This document shows positions 56,630-64,000 of a DNA stretch of 64,000 bases, one piece after another. The position numbers and the translations under genes are program-made. Position 1 is the stretch's first letter. Every line of letters starts with the position of its first letter. The notes beneath the pieces are model-generated. The model was not told the DNA's origin. It saw nothing but the letters and a program-made list of their open reading frames with translations, and did no database searches. Source of the DNA: Citrobacter amalonaticus (GTDB taxonomy: Bacteria; Pseudomonadota; Gammaproteobacteria; Enterobacterales; Enterobacteriaceae); contig NZ_AP024586.1 of NCBI RefSeq assembly GCF_018323885.1, positions 123,151 to 187,150 on the forward strand. Reading direction: 5' to 3'.

Positions 56630-57712
56630 ATGACGTTCCGGATAATTAAAAAAATGATCAAAAAAATTTGGTTTATGGAAGGTTTGTCCTCCCAGCGAGA
56701 TATTATTCAGGGGGTAAAATCATTTGCACAAAAAAATAATTTTGCCATTACAGTTTTTGCCTCCCACCGTAACGAAAGAAATGAAATTCTTTCCCTTGCC
56801 GATTATTCTTTGACTGAACCTGAAGATCCTCAAAAACGTCTTCAGTTTATTCAGGAAACCATTCAGACCTACGGCATCCACCATATTCATACTGGCCGTA
56901 ACAGCCAGTGGTTTGAAGAACACCGTTCAGCCATTGATTCAACCGGAGCCACCCTTACTACCGGTGCAACGGGCATCGACTGGTTAACTCTGGCTGACGA
57001 AAAAGATATTTTTGCTCAGTTTATGGAGCAAAACGGGCTCCCGGTCGTACCGTCCTGGCGGGTGAATACGCTGGCAGAATTAAAGACGCACCTCGCGGCC
57101 CCGCCGTTCTCGGACAGCCCGGTATGCGTGAAGCCGGTGACGGGTATCTATGGCATGGGATTCTGGCGCTTTGATGACAGTGCTTCGCCCATGGCCGTCT
57201 TTAATCATCCCGAACATCGTCTGGTCAGTCCGCAACAGTATATTGCAGCAGCATCGGCTTCTGAGTCGTTTAAACCCCTTGTTTTGATGCCGTACCTGCC
57301 GGGCCCGGAATTTTCCGTCGATATCCTCGCGGATAAGGGCGAAATACTCGCAGCCGTGGGACGCCGTAAGGAAGGGGCTATCCAGTATCTGGTAAACGAA
57401 GGAAGCGCCTGGGAACTGGCGTGTGACTGCGCCCGGGTTATGAAGGCCGATGGGCTGGTGAATGTTCAGACGCGAAACGATGTGAATGGCAACCCGGTGC
57501 TGCTTGAAACCAACATGCGTCCGTCAGGCGGGGTGGGTTATACCCTTCACTGCGGGGTTAACCTTCCCGGGTTGTTTGCTGCTTTTAAGCTCGGTCTGAT
57601 GTCTGAAGATGCGGTGATCCAGAACGCCAGAAATACCTTTTCTCCGGTTGCAGTGAGATCCATCACAGATGTCATCGTTTACCCGGAATCACTCTCTAAC
57701 CATCTGAATTAA
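56630..57712 (+). CDS. ATP-grasp enzyme of the ter-linked biosynthetic operon
   Basis: A 360-residue ATP-grasp ligase. ATP-binding and metal residues are seen in SPVCVKPVTGIYGMGFWRF and LETNMRPSGGVGY (late motif E-x-N). It begins either at 56630 or at 56654 (MIKKIWFMEG); neither has a strong ribosome-binding site. It is the first of seven plus-strand genes that nearly abut. Comparative work on Ter systems proposed that this set makes a nucleoside-like metabolite. Confidence 0.88.
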   Translation: MTFRIIKKMIKKIWFMEGLSSQRDIIQGVKSFAQKNNFAITVFASHRNERNEILSLADYSLTEPEDPQKRLQFIQETIQTYGIHHIHTGRNSQWFEEHRSAIDSTGATLTTGATGIDWLTLADEKDIFAQFMEQNGLPVVPSWRVNTLAELKTHLAAPPFSDSPVCVKPVTGIYGMGFWRFDDSASPMAVFNHPEHRLVSPQQYIAAASASESFKPLVLMPYLPGPEFSVDILADKGEILAAVGRRKEGAIQYLVNEGSAWELACDCARVMKADGLVNVQTRNDVNGNPVLLETNMRPSGGVGYTLHCGVNLPGLFAAFKLGLMSEDAVIQNARNTFSPVAVRSITDVIVYPESLSNHLN

Positions 57713-57721
57713 GGCGTGTTT

Positions 57722-58864
57722 ATGTCTGATACTCTCGAAGATATGATTTATCGCCGTACCCTCTCATGCGGTACGATACAGGTAACCCGCGACCAGGGCG
57801 ATGTTTCGCTCGATGACCTGTTTGATATCGCTGAAAGACGTAACCCGAAACGCGCCTTTCTGTTTGTCAGCAAAGTACTCGGCAGGCACATTCCCGTGCC
57901 ACCCTCAGTCATGCGGCAGGCCTACAGACAGCTTGCCAGCCAGTTCCCCTCAACGCTGACAGGGCCCGTACTGTTTATCGGTATGGCTGAAACCGCCGTT
58001 GGGCTAGGGGCCGGTGTGTTTGATGAAGTGCGCCACCAGCATCGTGAATCTGTCTATCTGACCTCTACCCGTCACCCGGTTGATGGCACGTTGCTTTGCG
58101 AATTCAAGGAAGAACACAGCCACGCTACCGATCATCTGATCTATCTGCCAGATGATGAAGAGAAAAGACGTCGTGTTACCGATGCACGAACGCTGGTTTT
58201 GATTGATGACGAGGCAACCACCGGTAATACCTTTATTAACCTGCTTTCTTCCCTGCGTAATACCGGCAAGCTTCAACATATTGAACAGGTTATCGCCGTA
58301 ACGCTTACCGACTGGAGTAGCAATGCCCTGTCCGAGCGCAGCCCCTTACCCGTCACTTCGGTTTCGCTTGTAAGCGGTCAGTGGGGATGGACCCCATTAC
58401 CTGATGCACCTGTCCCGGACATGCCGAAAGTCAACGTAACTTCACGCGGAGAATGGGACATCCAGGGAAAACAGTCCTGGGGCCGACTGGGGATGCTCGC
58501 ACCTGCGGCCGATCTCGGCCATGAGGTCTCCGTCCGCAAGGGGGAGCGTGTTCTGGTTCTCGGGACAGGGGAATTCGTCTGGGAGCCGTTCCTGCTTGCT
58601 GAACGGCTCGAAGCTGCCGGAGCACAGGCATTTTATGGATCGACCACCCGCTCCCCTATCGCCGTTGGTTATGCCATTGAGTCCGCCATTTCCTTTACGG
58701 ATAACTACGGGCTGGGCATCCCCAATTTTGTCTATAACGTCGCCCACCAGCAGTTTGACCGCATTCTTGTGTGTACTGAGACACCCGCAGAAAGTATTGA
58801 CACGCAGCTTCTTAAAGCGCTGGCTGAGGTTGCGCCCGTCGTGGAGATTGTTATCTATGAATAA
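57722..58864 (+). CDS. phosphoribosyltransferase with TRSP domain
   Basis: The 380-residue protein has a PRPP-binding loop LVLIDDEATTGNTFINL (residues ~158-175) and a C-terminal TRSP domain with GTGEFVWEPFLLAERL, FYGSTTRSPIAVG and FTDNYGLGIPNFVYNV. It would form an N-glycosidic bond using PRPP. It overlaps the next gene by 8 bp. ATG 57722 has AAGG upstream; an ATG two codons earlier (57716) is possible. Confidence 0.9.
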   Translation: MSDTLEDMIYRRTLSCGTIQVTRDQGDVSLDDLFDIAERRNPKRAFLFVSKVLGRHIPVPPSVMRQAYRQLASQFPSTLTGPVLFIGMAETAVGLGAGVFDEVRHQHRESVYLTSTRHPVDGTLLCEFKEEHSHATDHLIYLPDDEEKRRRVTDARTLVLIDDEATTGNTFINLLSSLRNTGKLQHIEQVIAVTLTDWSSNALSERSPLPVTSVSLVSGQWGWTPLPDAPVPDMPKVNVTSRGEWDIQGKQSWGRLGMLAPAADLGHEVSVRKGERVLVLGTGEFVWEPFLLAERLEAAGAQAFYGSTTRSPIAVGYAIESAISFTDNYGLGIPNFVYNVAHQQFDRILVCTETPAESIDTQLLKALAEVAPVVEIVIYE

Positions 58865-59630
58865 ACCCATTGTTCTGAGCGACCTTGACGACACGCTCTT
58901 TCAGACCCGTCGTAAAATGGTGGACGAGCTTGCCCTGGAGCCATTCCGTACCGGTGCCGTTGATCGCACCCTGAATCCACGAAGCTTTATGACGGAAGAA
59001 CAGTCCATGTTGGTGGACTGGCTCCTGGAGCAGGCTGAACTCATACCTGTTACCGCCCGGGGAACTGAAGAAATCAGCCGCGTCCGGATCCCTTTCTACT
59101 CCTGGGCAATCACCACGCACGGGGCCGTCATTCTCACGCCTGAAGGCAAACCCGACGAGGAGTGGAAGGCCCATATGCTCGGCCAACTGGCTCCCTACCA
59201 GGAAAAGCTGACATCGATGCAGCGTCTGATCACTGAAATGATGGACGCAAAAGGGATCGATGCCTGGGCAAGACTGAACTTCGAATACGGTGAAACGGCG
59301 GTTTATATGGTGATGAAGCACCGCGACAGCACCCGCCTTGACGAGCTCAATGCCATTGCAGATGAGATAGAAACGGTGTTTCCGACCGAGGGCTTCTACA
59401 TCCACCGCAACAGTAATAACGTGGCCTGGCTTCCCACCCCGGTTGAGAAAGGGCTGGCCGTCAGCTGGCTGCTTGAAAAACTTCGGGCTGAACGCGGCGT
59501 TTTTCCCGTAATTGGTCTGGGCGACAGCCTGAGCGATCATCGTTTTATGAAACTGTGCAGCTGGTTTGGCATACCGCGTCAGAGTCAGTTTGCAGATGCC
59601 ATTTCACAGCGAATTTTTGGAGAAAATTAA
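58857..59630 (+). CDS. HAD-family phosphatase of the ter-linked operon
   Basis: A 257-residue HAD hydrolase: motif I VLSDLDDTLFQ, motif II PVTARG, motif III lysine PVEKGLA and motif IV GLGDSLSDHRF. It is similar in plan to Cof/sucrose-phosphatase-like enzymes and probably dephosphorylates an intermediate of the pathway. It overlaps the PRTase gene; the next gene starts one base after its stop. Confidence 0.9.
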   Translation: MNKPIVLSDLDDTLFQTRRKMVDELALEPFRTGAVDRTLNPRSFMTEEQSMLVDWLLEQAELIPVTARGTEEISRVRIPFYSWAITTHGAVILTPEGKPDEEWKAHMLGQLAPYQEKLTSMQRLITEMMDAKGIDAWARLNFEYGETAVYMVMKHRDSTRLDELNAIADEIETVFPTEGFYIHRNSNNVAWLPTPVEKGLAVSWLLEKLRAERGVFPVIGLGDSLSDHRFMKLCSWFGIPRQSQFADAISQRIFGEN

Positions 59631-59631
59631 A

Positions 59632-60711
59632 ATGCAGCCACATGACACATTTACCGGCTCATACCAGCCCGGTGACGTGGAATTTCTGCTAACACCGGTT
59701 GTCATTGAGATGACACCGGTTGAGCAAAAAGAAGAGCTGATTCAGTCAGGGAAGAAACATTATTCGGACATGCTCAGCCAGGAGCCAGCGCCAACACAAT
59801 GGCATCTTGATTTGTTTCACCGGGCGCTGGATCGGGGCGCAGAGAGACTTGCAAAAGAAGTCACACAGCTCGCTATTGCTCTGGCCGAACGCTTCGGTGA
59901 TGAGCCCATTGTACTGGCCAGTCTTGTCAGGGCTGGCGTGCCGCTCGGCGTTATGCTGCACCAGGCCCTGCGTGACATGGGGAAAACCTCATGGCATTAC
60001 GGTATCAGCATTATCCGGGATCGTGGAATTGACGGTGCAGCCCTCGACGTCATTGAAGAGCGGCATGGTACCAGCGGTATTGTCTTTGTTGACGGATGGA
60101 CAGGTAAAGGCGCAATTACCGGAGAGCTTGTACGCGCACTGAAAGATCGCCCGGGCTATCCTGAGCAGCCGCGACTGGTTGTCCTGGCCGACCCCTGTGG
60201 CTGCTCCTGGCTTGCAGCCAGTGATGATGACTGGCTCATTCCTTTTGGCATCATGGGTGCGCCGGTGTCAGGCCTGATCTCCCGGTCAGTATGGTCCTCT
60301 GAAGGATTACATGGGTGCATGGTTTGCGAGCATCTCAGTGAATTCGAATGCAGCCGGATGCTTGTCGATACCGTCGCTCATTTCCGTAAGAAGTTAACAC
60401 CGACATCCCTCGATCCCCTGAGCTGGAATACGGAGTCAGCCCGGATCTTATGGCAGACAAGTCGCGACGTTATCGCGTTCCTAGCCGATGAATTTAAAGT
60501 GGACAGCGTCAATCGTATTAAACCCGGTATTGCTGAAGCAACCCGGGCTGTATTACGTCGGGTACCGGACCATGTATTTGTGCGTTCTATTGACGACCCG
60601 GACGTTGCCTTGCTTGTAGGGCTTGCTCGTGAAAAGGGAATAGTTGTTACAGAAATGGGGGGAACCCTCGGCCAGTATCGGGCTGTAACCATTATCAAGA
60701 AGGTACTCTGA
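59632..60711 (+). CDS. StiP-like phosphoribosyltransferase/PELOTA protein
   Basis: A 359-residue protein of the family annotated as cysteine protease StiP. The N-terminal part (FTGSYQPGDVEFLLTPV, then PRTase-like GIVFVDGWTGKGAITGEL) resembles a PRTase; the C-terminal ~90 residues (FVRSIDDPDVALLVGLARE) match a PELOTA RNA-binding domain. The ATG 59632 is one base from the HAD stop; longer frames overlap that gene. Its stop overlaps the CitE-like start (TGATG). Confidence 0.87.
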   Translation: MQPHDTFTGSYQPGDVEFLLTPVVIEMTPVEQKEELIQSGKKHYSDMLSQEPAPTQWHLDLFHRALDRGAERLAKEVTQLAIALAERFGDEPIVLASLVRAGVPLGVMLHQALRDMGKTSWHYGISIIRDRGIDGAALDVIEERHGTSGIVFVDGWTGKGAITGELVRALKDRPGYPEQPRLVVLADPCGCSWLAASDDDWLIPFGIMGAPVSGLISRSVWSSEGLHGCMVCEHLSEFECSRMLVDTVAHFRKKLTPTSLDPLSWNTESARILWQTSRDVIAFLADEFKVDSVNRIKPGIAEATRAVLRRVPDHVFVRSIDDPDVALLVGLAREKGIVVTEMGGTLGQYRAVTIIKKVL

Positions 60712-61667
60712 TGAAAAATCGTCTTTCTCCCTGGAATCTGGGAGCCACGCTATACATGCCTGCAACACGGGAAGATATTGCTGATGTCGTCCTGCACGGG
60801 AAAATCCCGGGTTTGCGCTCTCTGGTGATTTGCCTGGAGGATGCTGTCAGTGAAGCAGACATCCCCATCGCCCTCAAAAATCTGGAGCACCTGCTGCACG
60901 AGCTCACTAACAGCATGCGTAGCCTGGGTAAAAATGACTGGCCTCTGGTGTTTATTCGCCCCCGGCATGCCGAAATGGGCAGATGGTTAAAAGCGCATTA
61001 TGATCTTTCCGCTGTCGACGGGTTTGTGTTGCCGAAATTTACCCTCAGTTCGTTAGCTGAATGGTGGGATATCATGGGCGGTACTCACCTGTGCATGATG
61101 CCAACGCTGGAAACAGAAGACGTCTTTGACGTGGTTCAGATGCGCGAGCTGGCCACCCATCTGGTGGAACATCCCTGCCACGACCGCATTATTGCGCTTC
61201 GAATCGGCGGCAACGACCTTATGAACGTTGTGTCGCTTCGCCGTCCCCGGGACCTGACGCTGTATGATAGCCCGATGGGCTACGTCATCAAAATGCTCGT
61301 TTCGGTCTTTGGCCCGCGTGATTTTGCCCTTACCGCGCCCGTATGTGAGCATATTGACGATCATGCCGTAATGGCCAGAGAGCTGGCTCTTGATATGGCA
61401 CATGGGCTTGTTGGGAAAACGGCCATTCACCCGGGTCAGATAGAGGTCATTCAAAACGCGCTGATGGTCACTCAGGGTGAGCATTCTGACGCTCTGCGGA
61501 TCCTGAACTCTACCCAGGCCGTGTTTAAGTCGCAGGGAGCAATGTGTGAACCCGCCACACATCGCCGCTGGGCGGCTGGCATTCTGGACAGAGCTCGTTT
61601 TTATGGGTTACAGAACGAGCAAAGCGCTGATGGAATCAGATTACTTACCGTGACCCAGCATCATTAA
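60711..61667 (+). CDS. HpcH/HpaI aldolase, CitE-like lyase
   Basis: A 318-residue TIM-barrel protein. CitE-like motifs are visible: LGATLYMPATRED, LVICLEDAVSEADIP, MMPTLETEDVFD, IIALRIGGNDLM and GKTAIHPGQIEVIQ. It would cleave or form a C-C bond in an acyl intermediate. Start overlaps the previous stop by one base. Confidence 0.9.
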   Translation: MKNRLSPWNLGATLYMPATREDIADVVLHGKIPGLRSLVICLEDAVSEADIPIALKNLEHLLHELTNSMRSLGKNDWPLVFIRPRHAEMGRWLKAHYDLSAVDGFVLPKFTLSSLAEWWDIMGGTHLCMMPTLETEDVFDVVQMRELATHLVEHPCHDRIIALRIGGNDLMNVVSLRRPRDLTLYDSPMGYVIKMLVSVFGPRDFALTAPVCEHIDDHAVMARELALDMAHGLVGKTAIHPGQIEVIQNALMVTQGEHSDALRILNSTQAVFKSQGAMCEPATHRRWAAGILDRARFYGLQNEQSADGIRLLTVTQHH

Positions 61668-61677
61668 GGAAATCATA

Positions 61678-62886
61678 ATGGGGTTCAGGTTCAGAAAGTC
61701 GATCAACATTATTCCTGGCGTTCGCCTCAACCTGAGTAACGGTGCACCGAGCCTGAGTGTCGGGCCGAGAGGTGCTTCCGTTTCTTTTGGTAGCCGGGGG
61801 ACCTATGCCAATCTGGGCTTGCCCGGTACCGGACTGAGTTACCGTACCCGGCTTGACCGGGCCGCGCGTTCCGGAGGTGGAAACCGGACGGCAACCGACC
61901 CGGGGCTCAGACAGGCGCTTGAGCAGGAAGCCGCTGAACTCATGTCAGCGGTAACCGCAATCCGTAATATTCACGAGCTGACGCCGGATCCAAAAACAGG
62001 CATCAGCTGGGCAGAGCTGGAAGCAGTATACCTGCATAACAGAACGTCGCCTTTTCAGGTTCCGGCACCGGTGCGTCCAGAAAAGCCAGACTACCTTGCA
62101 TTGCCGGAAAAGCCTGCCGAGAGCGAAGGCATTAGTTTTCTGGGTAAATGGTTTGAATCGGAATCAGCTAAAGCTGAGCGCCACGCCGGGAATATTCGCC
62201 GGTGGCAGCAGGAGCTGATTGATGTGGAGCGTGAGAATACCCTTCGACAGCACCGGTACCAGCAACAACGGACGGCCTGGGCCGAACAGTATGCAAACTG
62301 GAAGTTTGAAGCTGAAGAACATGAAAAACGGCTCGCCACGGCTCAGGCAGATGCCCGGCAGCAGTTCCGGACAGACGCCGCGTTTTTCGAATCATACCTG
62401 GCGGGTGTACTGGCAGAAACTGAATGGCCGCGTGAAACGCTTGTTGCATTTGAAGTAAAGCCGGAGCTATCAACAGTCCTGCTGGACGTTGATTTAGCTG
62501 AGATTGAAGATTTCCCTGATAAGATTTACGGCGTTAATGCCCGGGGCACGGAGCTGACGGAAAAAGCCATGACGCAAAAAGCCGTACGCGAAAACTATGC
62601 CCGCCACGTCCATGGCTGCTTGTTCCGCCTGGTCGGTATCGTTTTACATACGCTACCGTTCGACAACGTGATTGTGTCAGGCTTTACGCAACGGGTCAGT
62701 AAGCGGACCGGCTATCTGGAGGATGAGTATATCCTGTCCTGCAAATGCACTCGCAGCCAGATGTCGTCAATAAATTTTGAAGGCATAGAACACATTGATC
62801 CGGTTGAAGCGTTAGGCGATCACCCGGTTATTCGAAAGATGAGCAGTACCTTCATTTTTCAGCCTATTGAACCACTAACCCTTTAA
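61678..62886 (+). CDS. DUF4236-domain protein
   Basis: A 402-residue protein with N-terminal DUF4236 domain (residues 1-60: GFRFRKSINIIPGVRLNLS and VGPRGASVSFGSRGTYANLG), a long coiled-coil region (~160-240, rich in Glu, Gln, Arg) and a C-terminal domain. AAGGAAAT precedes the ATG. It is a structural, non-enzymatic component by appearance. DUF4236 is widespread and of unknown role. Confidence 0.88.
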   Translation: MGFRFRKSINIIPGVRLNLSNGAPSLSVGPRGASVSFGSRGTYANLGLPGTGLSYRTRLDRAARSGGGNRTATDPGLRQALEQEAAELMSAVTAIRNIHELTPDPKTGISWAELEAVYLHNRTSPFQVPAPVRPEKPDYLALPEKPAESEGISFLGKWFESESAKAERHAGNIRRWQQELIDVERENTLRQHRYQQQRTAWAEQYANWKFEAEEHEKRLATAQADARQQFRTDAAFFESYLAGVLAETEWPRETLVAFEVKPELSTVLLDVDLAEIEDFPDKIYGVNARGTELTEKAMTQKAVRENYARHVHGCLFRLVGIVLHTLPFDNVIVSGFTQRVSKRTGYLEDEYILSCKCTRSQMSSINFEGIEHIDPVEALGDHPVIRKMSSTFIFQPIEPLTL

Positions 62887-62903
62887 GCAGGCTAAATCTT
62901 ACG

Positions 62904-63371
62904 ATGCAATTAAATACCAGACAGGCCCGGATTTTTAAGCTTGCCAACTTACTGGGCACCGGCAAGCCCGTTTCCGCTGCCGACATTATAACCAGTCTGG
63001 AATGCTCAGAGCCGACATTAACCCGGGCACTCAAAGAGCTACGCGAGTCATATTCTGCGGAGATCAAATACAGCAAGGCAGGTCATTCCTATCATCTCGT
63101 TAATCCGGGCCAGCTGGATAAAAAAACCCTGCGCCGGATGAATGAAGCGCTCGCACAGAATGCTGAAATGAAAACCGGTGAGTCCGCAGGGAAGGTCGTA
63201 CTCGATAAGGATAAAAAAACAGCCGTGTCATTATCGCTACGCATGCGGATTTTAAGGAAAATTGACCGTCTGGCTGCGCTGAGTGGCTCGACCCGAAGTG
63301 AAGCGGTAGAGAAGCTGGCTCTGCACTCCGTTGATGAAATGATAAAAGAATACAGCGCTAAAAAGTCCTGA
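62904..63371 (+). CDS. terW: TerW, ter-region regulator
   Basis: A 155-residue protein with an N-terminal winged helix (QARIFKLANLLGTGKPVSAA then SLECSEPTLTRALKELRESY) and a C-terminal ribbon-helix-like segment (SLRMRILRKIDRLAALSGST). The length matches TerW of tellurite plasmids, reported to regulate ter genes. It ends the seven-gene plus-strand unit and is followed by a terminator. Confidence 0.88.
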   Translation: MQLNTRQARIFKLANLLGTGKPVSAADIITSLECSEPTLTRALKELRESYSAEIKYSKAGHSYHLVNPGQLDKKTLRRMNEALAQNAEMKTGESAGKVVLDKDKKTAVSLSLRMRILRKIDRLAALSGSTRSEAVEKLALHSVDEMIKEYSAKKS

Positions 63372-63384
63372 CGCTAAATCCCAG

Positions 63385-63410
63385 ACCGGGGTGAAAACCC
63401 CGGTTTTGTC
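63385..63410 (+). terminator. Rho-independent terminator after terW
   Basis: ACCGGGGT-GAAA-ACCCCGGT followed by TTTG. It is 13 bp beyond the terW stop and separates that unit from the terY-like gene. Confidence 0.88.
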
Positions 63411-63834
63411 ATATTTCACCTCTGTATTGGCGCGACCGAGTTTTGATCTATTCTCCTCCCGCAATGTCAGCAGCTCCTTACTGCCTACAAAACCTGGTGT
63501 CTTGACATCCTCTTGTGCTACACATCAATCTTAGGGCGATTTACACTCCATTCATGCCGATCTGTGATGTATGATGATTTTCATACATAAGACAGTTTAT
63601 TTTTGCCCGAGTTTTTTCAGAAATCTTATATTCCAGTACGGTCTGAATTATTTTCTGTTGATAAGAGGCCATTCACATGTCGGTAATTCAATGGTGGTTA
63701 ACTTATTTCTTTAATACCTCTTCTGAGTATTTAATCTCCACCCGACAGATGTCGTGCCGTTTTATCAAATCAACAAACTCTGGCCTCTTCCTGAAACTAC
63801 TCTCCTCTTCCGATCTCTTAAGAAGGAATTACAT
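63411..63834. other. leader region of the terY-like gene
   Basis: About 420 bp without a supported gene. It must contain the promoter for the terY-like gene. The dyad GATGATTTTCATAC-type sequence around 63572-63590 is a possible regulatory site. Confidence 0.45.
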
Positions 63835-64000
63835 TTGAGACGCTTACCCGTATATCTGCTACTCGACACGTCCGGCTCTATGCACGGAGAGCCTATCGAA
63901 GCGGTTAAGAATGGCGTTCAGACGCTGCTTACCACGCTGAAACAGGATCCGTATGCACTCGAAACGGCTTACGTGTCAGTGATCACCTTTGATTCTTCAG
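63835..64000 (+). CDS. TerY-like vWA-domain protein (partial, runs off the window)
   Basis: The frame starts at TTG 63835 with AAGGAAT upstream and gives LRRLPVYLLLDTSGSMHGEP, a vWA MIDAS motif (DTSGSM) at the N-terminus. This matches TerY proteins, which are found with a PP2C phosphatase and a kinase in the terXY cluster downstream of terW. There is no ATG in frame near this point. The rest is outside the window. Confidence 0.85.
   Translation, partial: MRRLPVYLLLDTSGSMHGEPIEAVKNGVQTLLTTLKQDPYALETAYVSVITFDSS

Noticed and set aside
58521..58856. Upstream extension of the HAD gene to a 369-aa protein
   Set aside because: The extension overlaps the PRTase gene out of frame; the HAD motif I begins right after ATG 58857.

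Overview
The window is part of a large conjugative resistance plasmid of an enterobacterium (Klebsiella, Enterobacter, Serratia or Citrobacter type). It opens with the 3' end of an F-type traI relaxase-helicase gene. The backbone carries a DsbA-like gene, small AT-rich lipoprotein genes, degenerate phage, integrase and adhesin remnants, and a terZABCDEF tellurite region. Two transposons of the Tn3 superfamily are inserted in it, each with an intact 5-bp target duplication. The host assignment is an inference from gene content; no replicon is visible.

Layout. 1-981: traI end. 1006-1376 plus 26485-26896: one DsbA-like gene split by a 25.1-kb transposon (1377-26479, duplication ATGAA). The transposon carries tnpR/res/tnpA at its right end and a relic of a second tnpA at its left end. 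Its cargo is: a bufferin/gig-type RiPP operon (precursor, MNIO enzyme, partner protein, DoxX); a six-gene redox and ABC-transport operon (VTT-flavoprotein fusion, NDH-like flavoprotein, YnjB, YnjC, YnjD, YnjF); a sigma factor, an AhpD-like protein, a haloacid dehalogenase and a divergent TetR regulator; a broken MFS gene; and a universal stress protein with a SulP transporter. 27001-31111: small plasmid genes and three AT-rich membrane or lipoprotein genes. 31520-36775: a rearranged, mostly dead region with an integrase relic, a second DsbA fragment, a phage/YadA chimera, an intact tyrosine recombinase and a dead DUF262 gene.

36791-49550 is a mercury element with Tn21-type terminal repeats at both ends and duplication ATATA, but no Tn21-type tnpA. 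It holds two inward-facing mer loci, merRTPCADE on the left and merR-(deletion)-merA'-merB-merD-merE on the right, on either side of a complete Tn5053/Tn402 tniABQR module. Three identical-length (1327 bp) IS110/IS1111-group elements (IS4321/IS5075 type) sit at exactly the same position inside three of the four Tn21-type terminal repeats. The fourth repeat has a variant sequence and is empty.

50115-64000 is the tellurite region: terZABCDEF on the minus strand and, divergently, ATP-grasp, PRTase-TRSP, HAD, StiP-like, CitE-like and DUF4236 genes, then terW and the start of a terY-like gene that runs off the window. The divergent genes overlap or nearly touch and look like one operon for a proposed nucleoside-like metabolite.

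Together the cargo is directed at metals, oxyanions and redox stress: mercury reduction with organomercurial lysis, tellurite/stress response, and a probable metal-buffering peptide. The least described parts are the mobile bufferin operon linked to the flavoprotein/Ynj operon, and the ter-linked biosynthetic operon.
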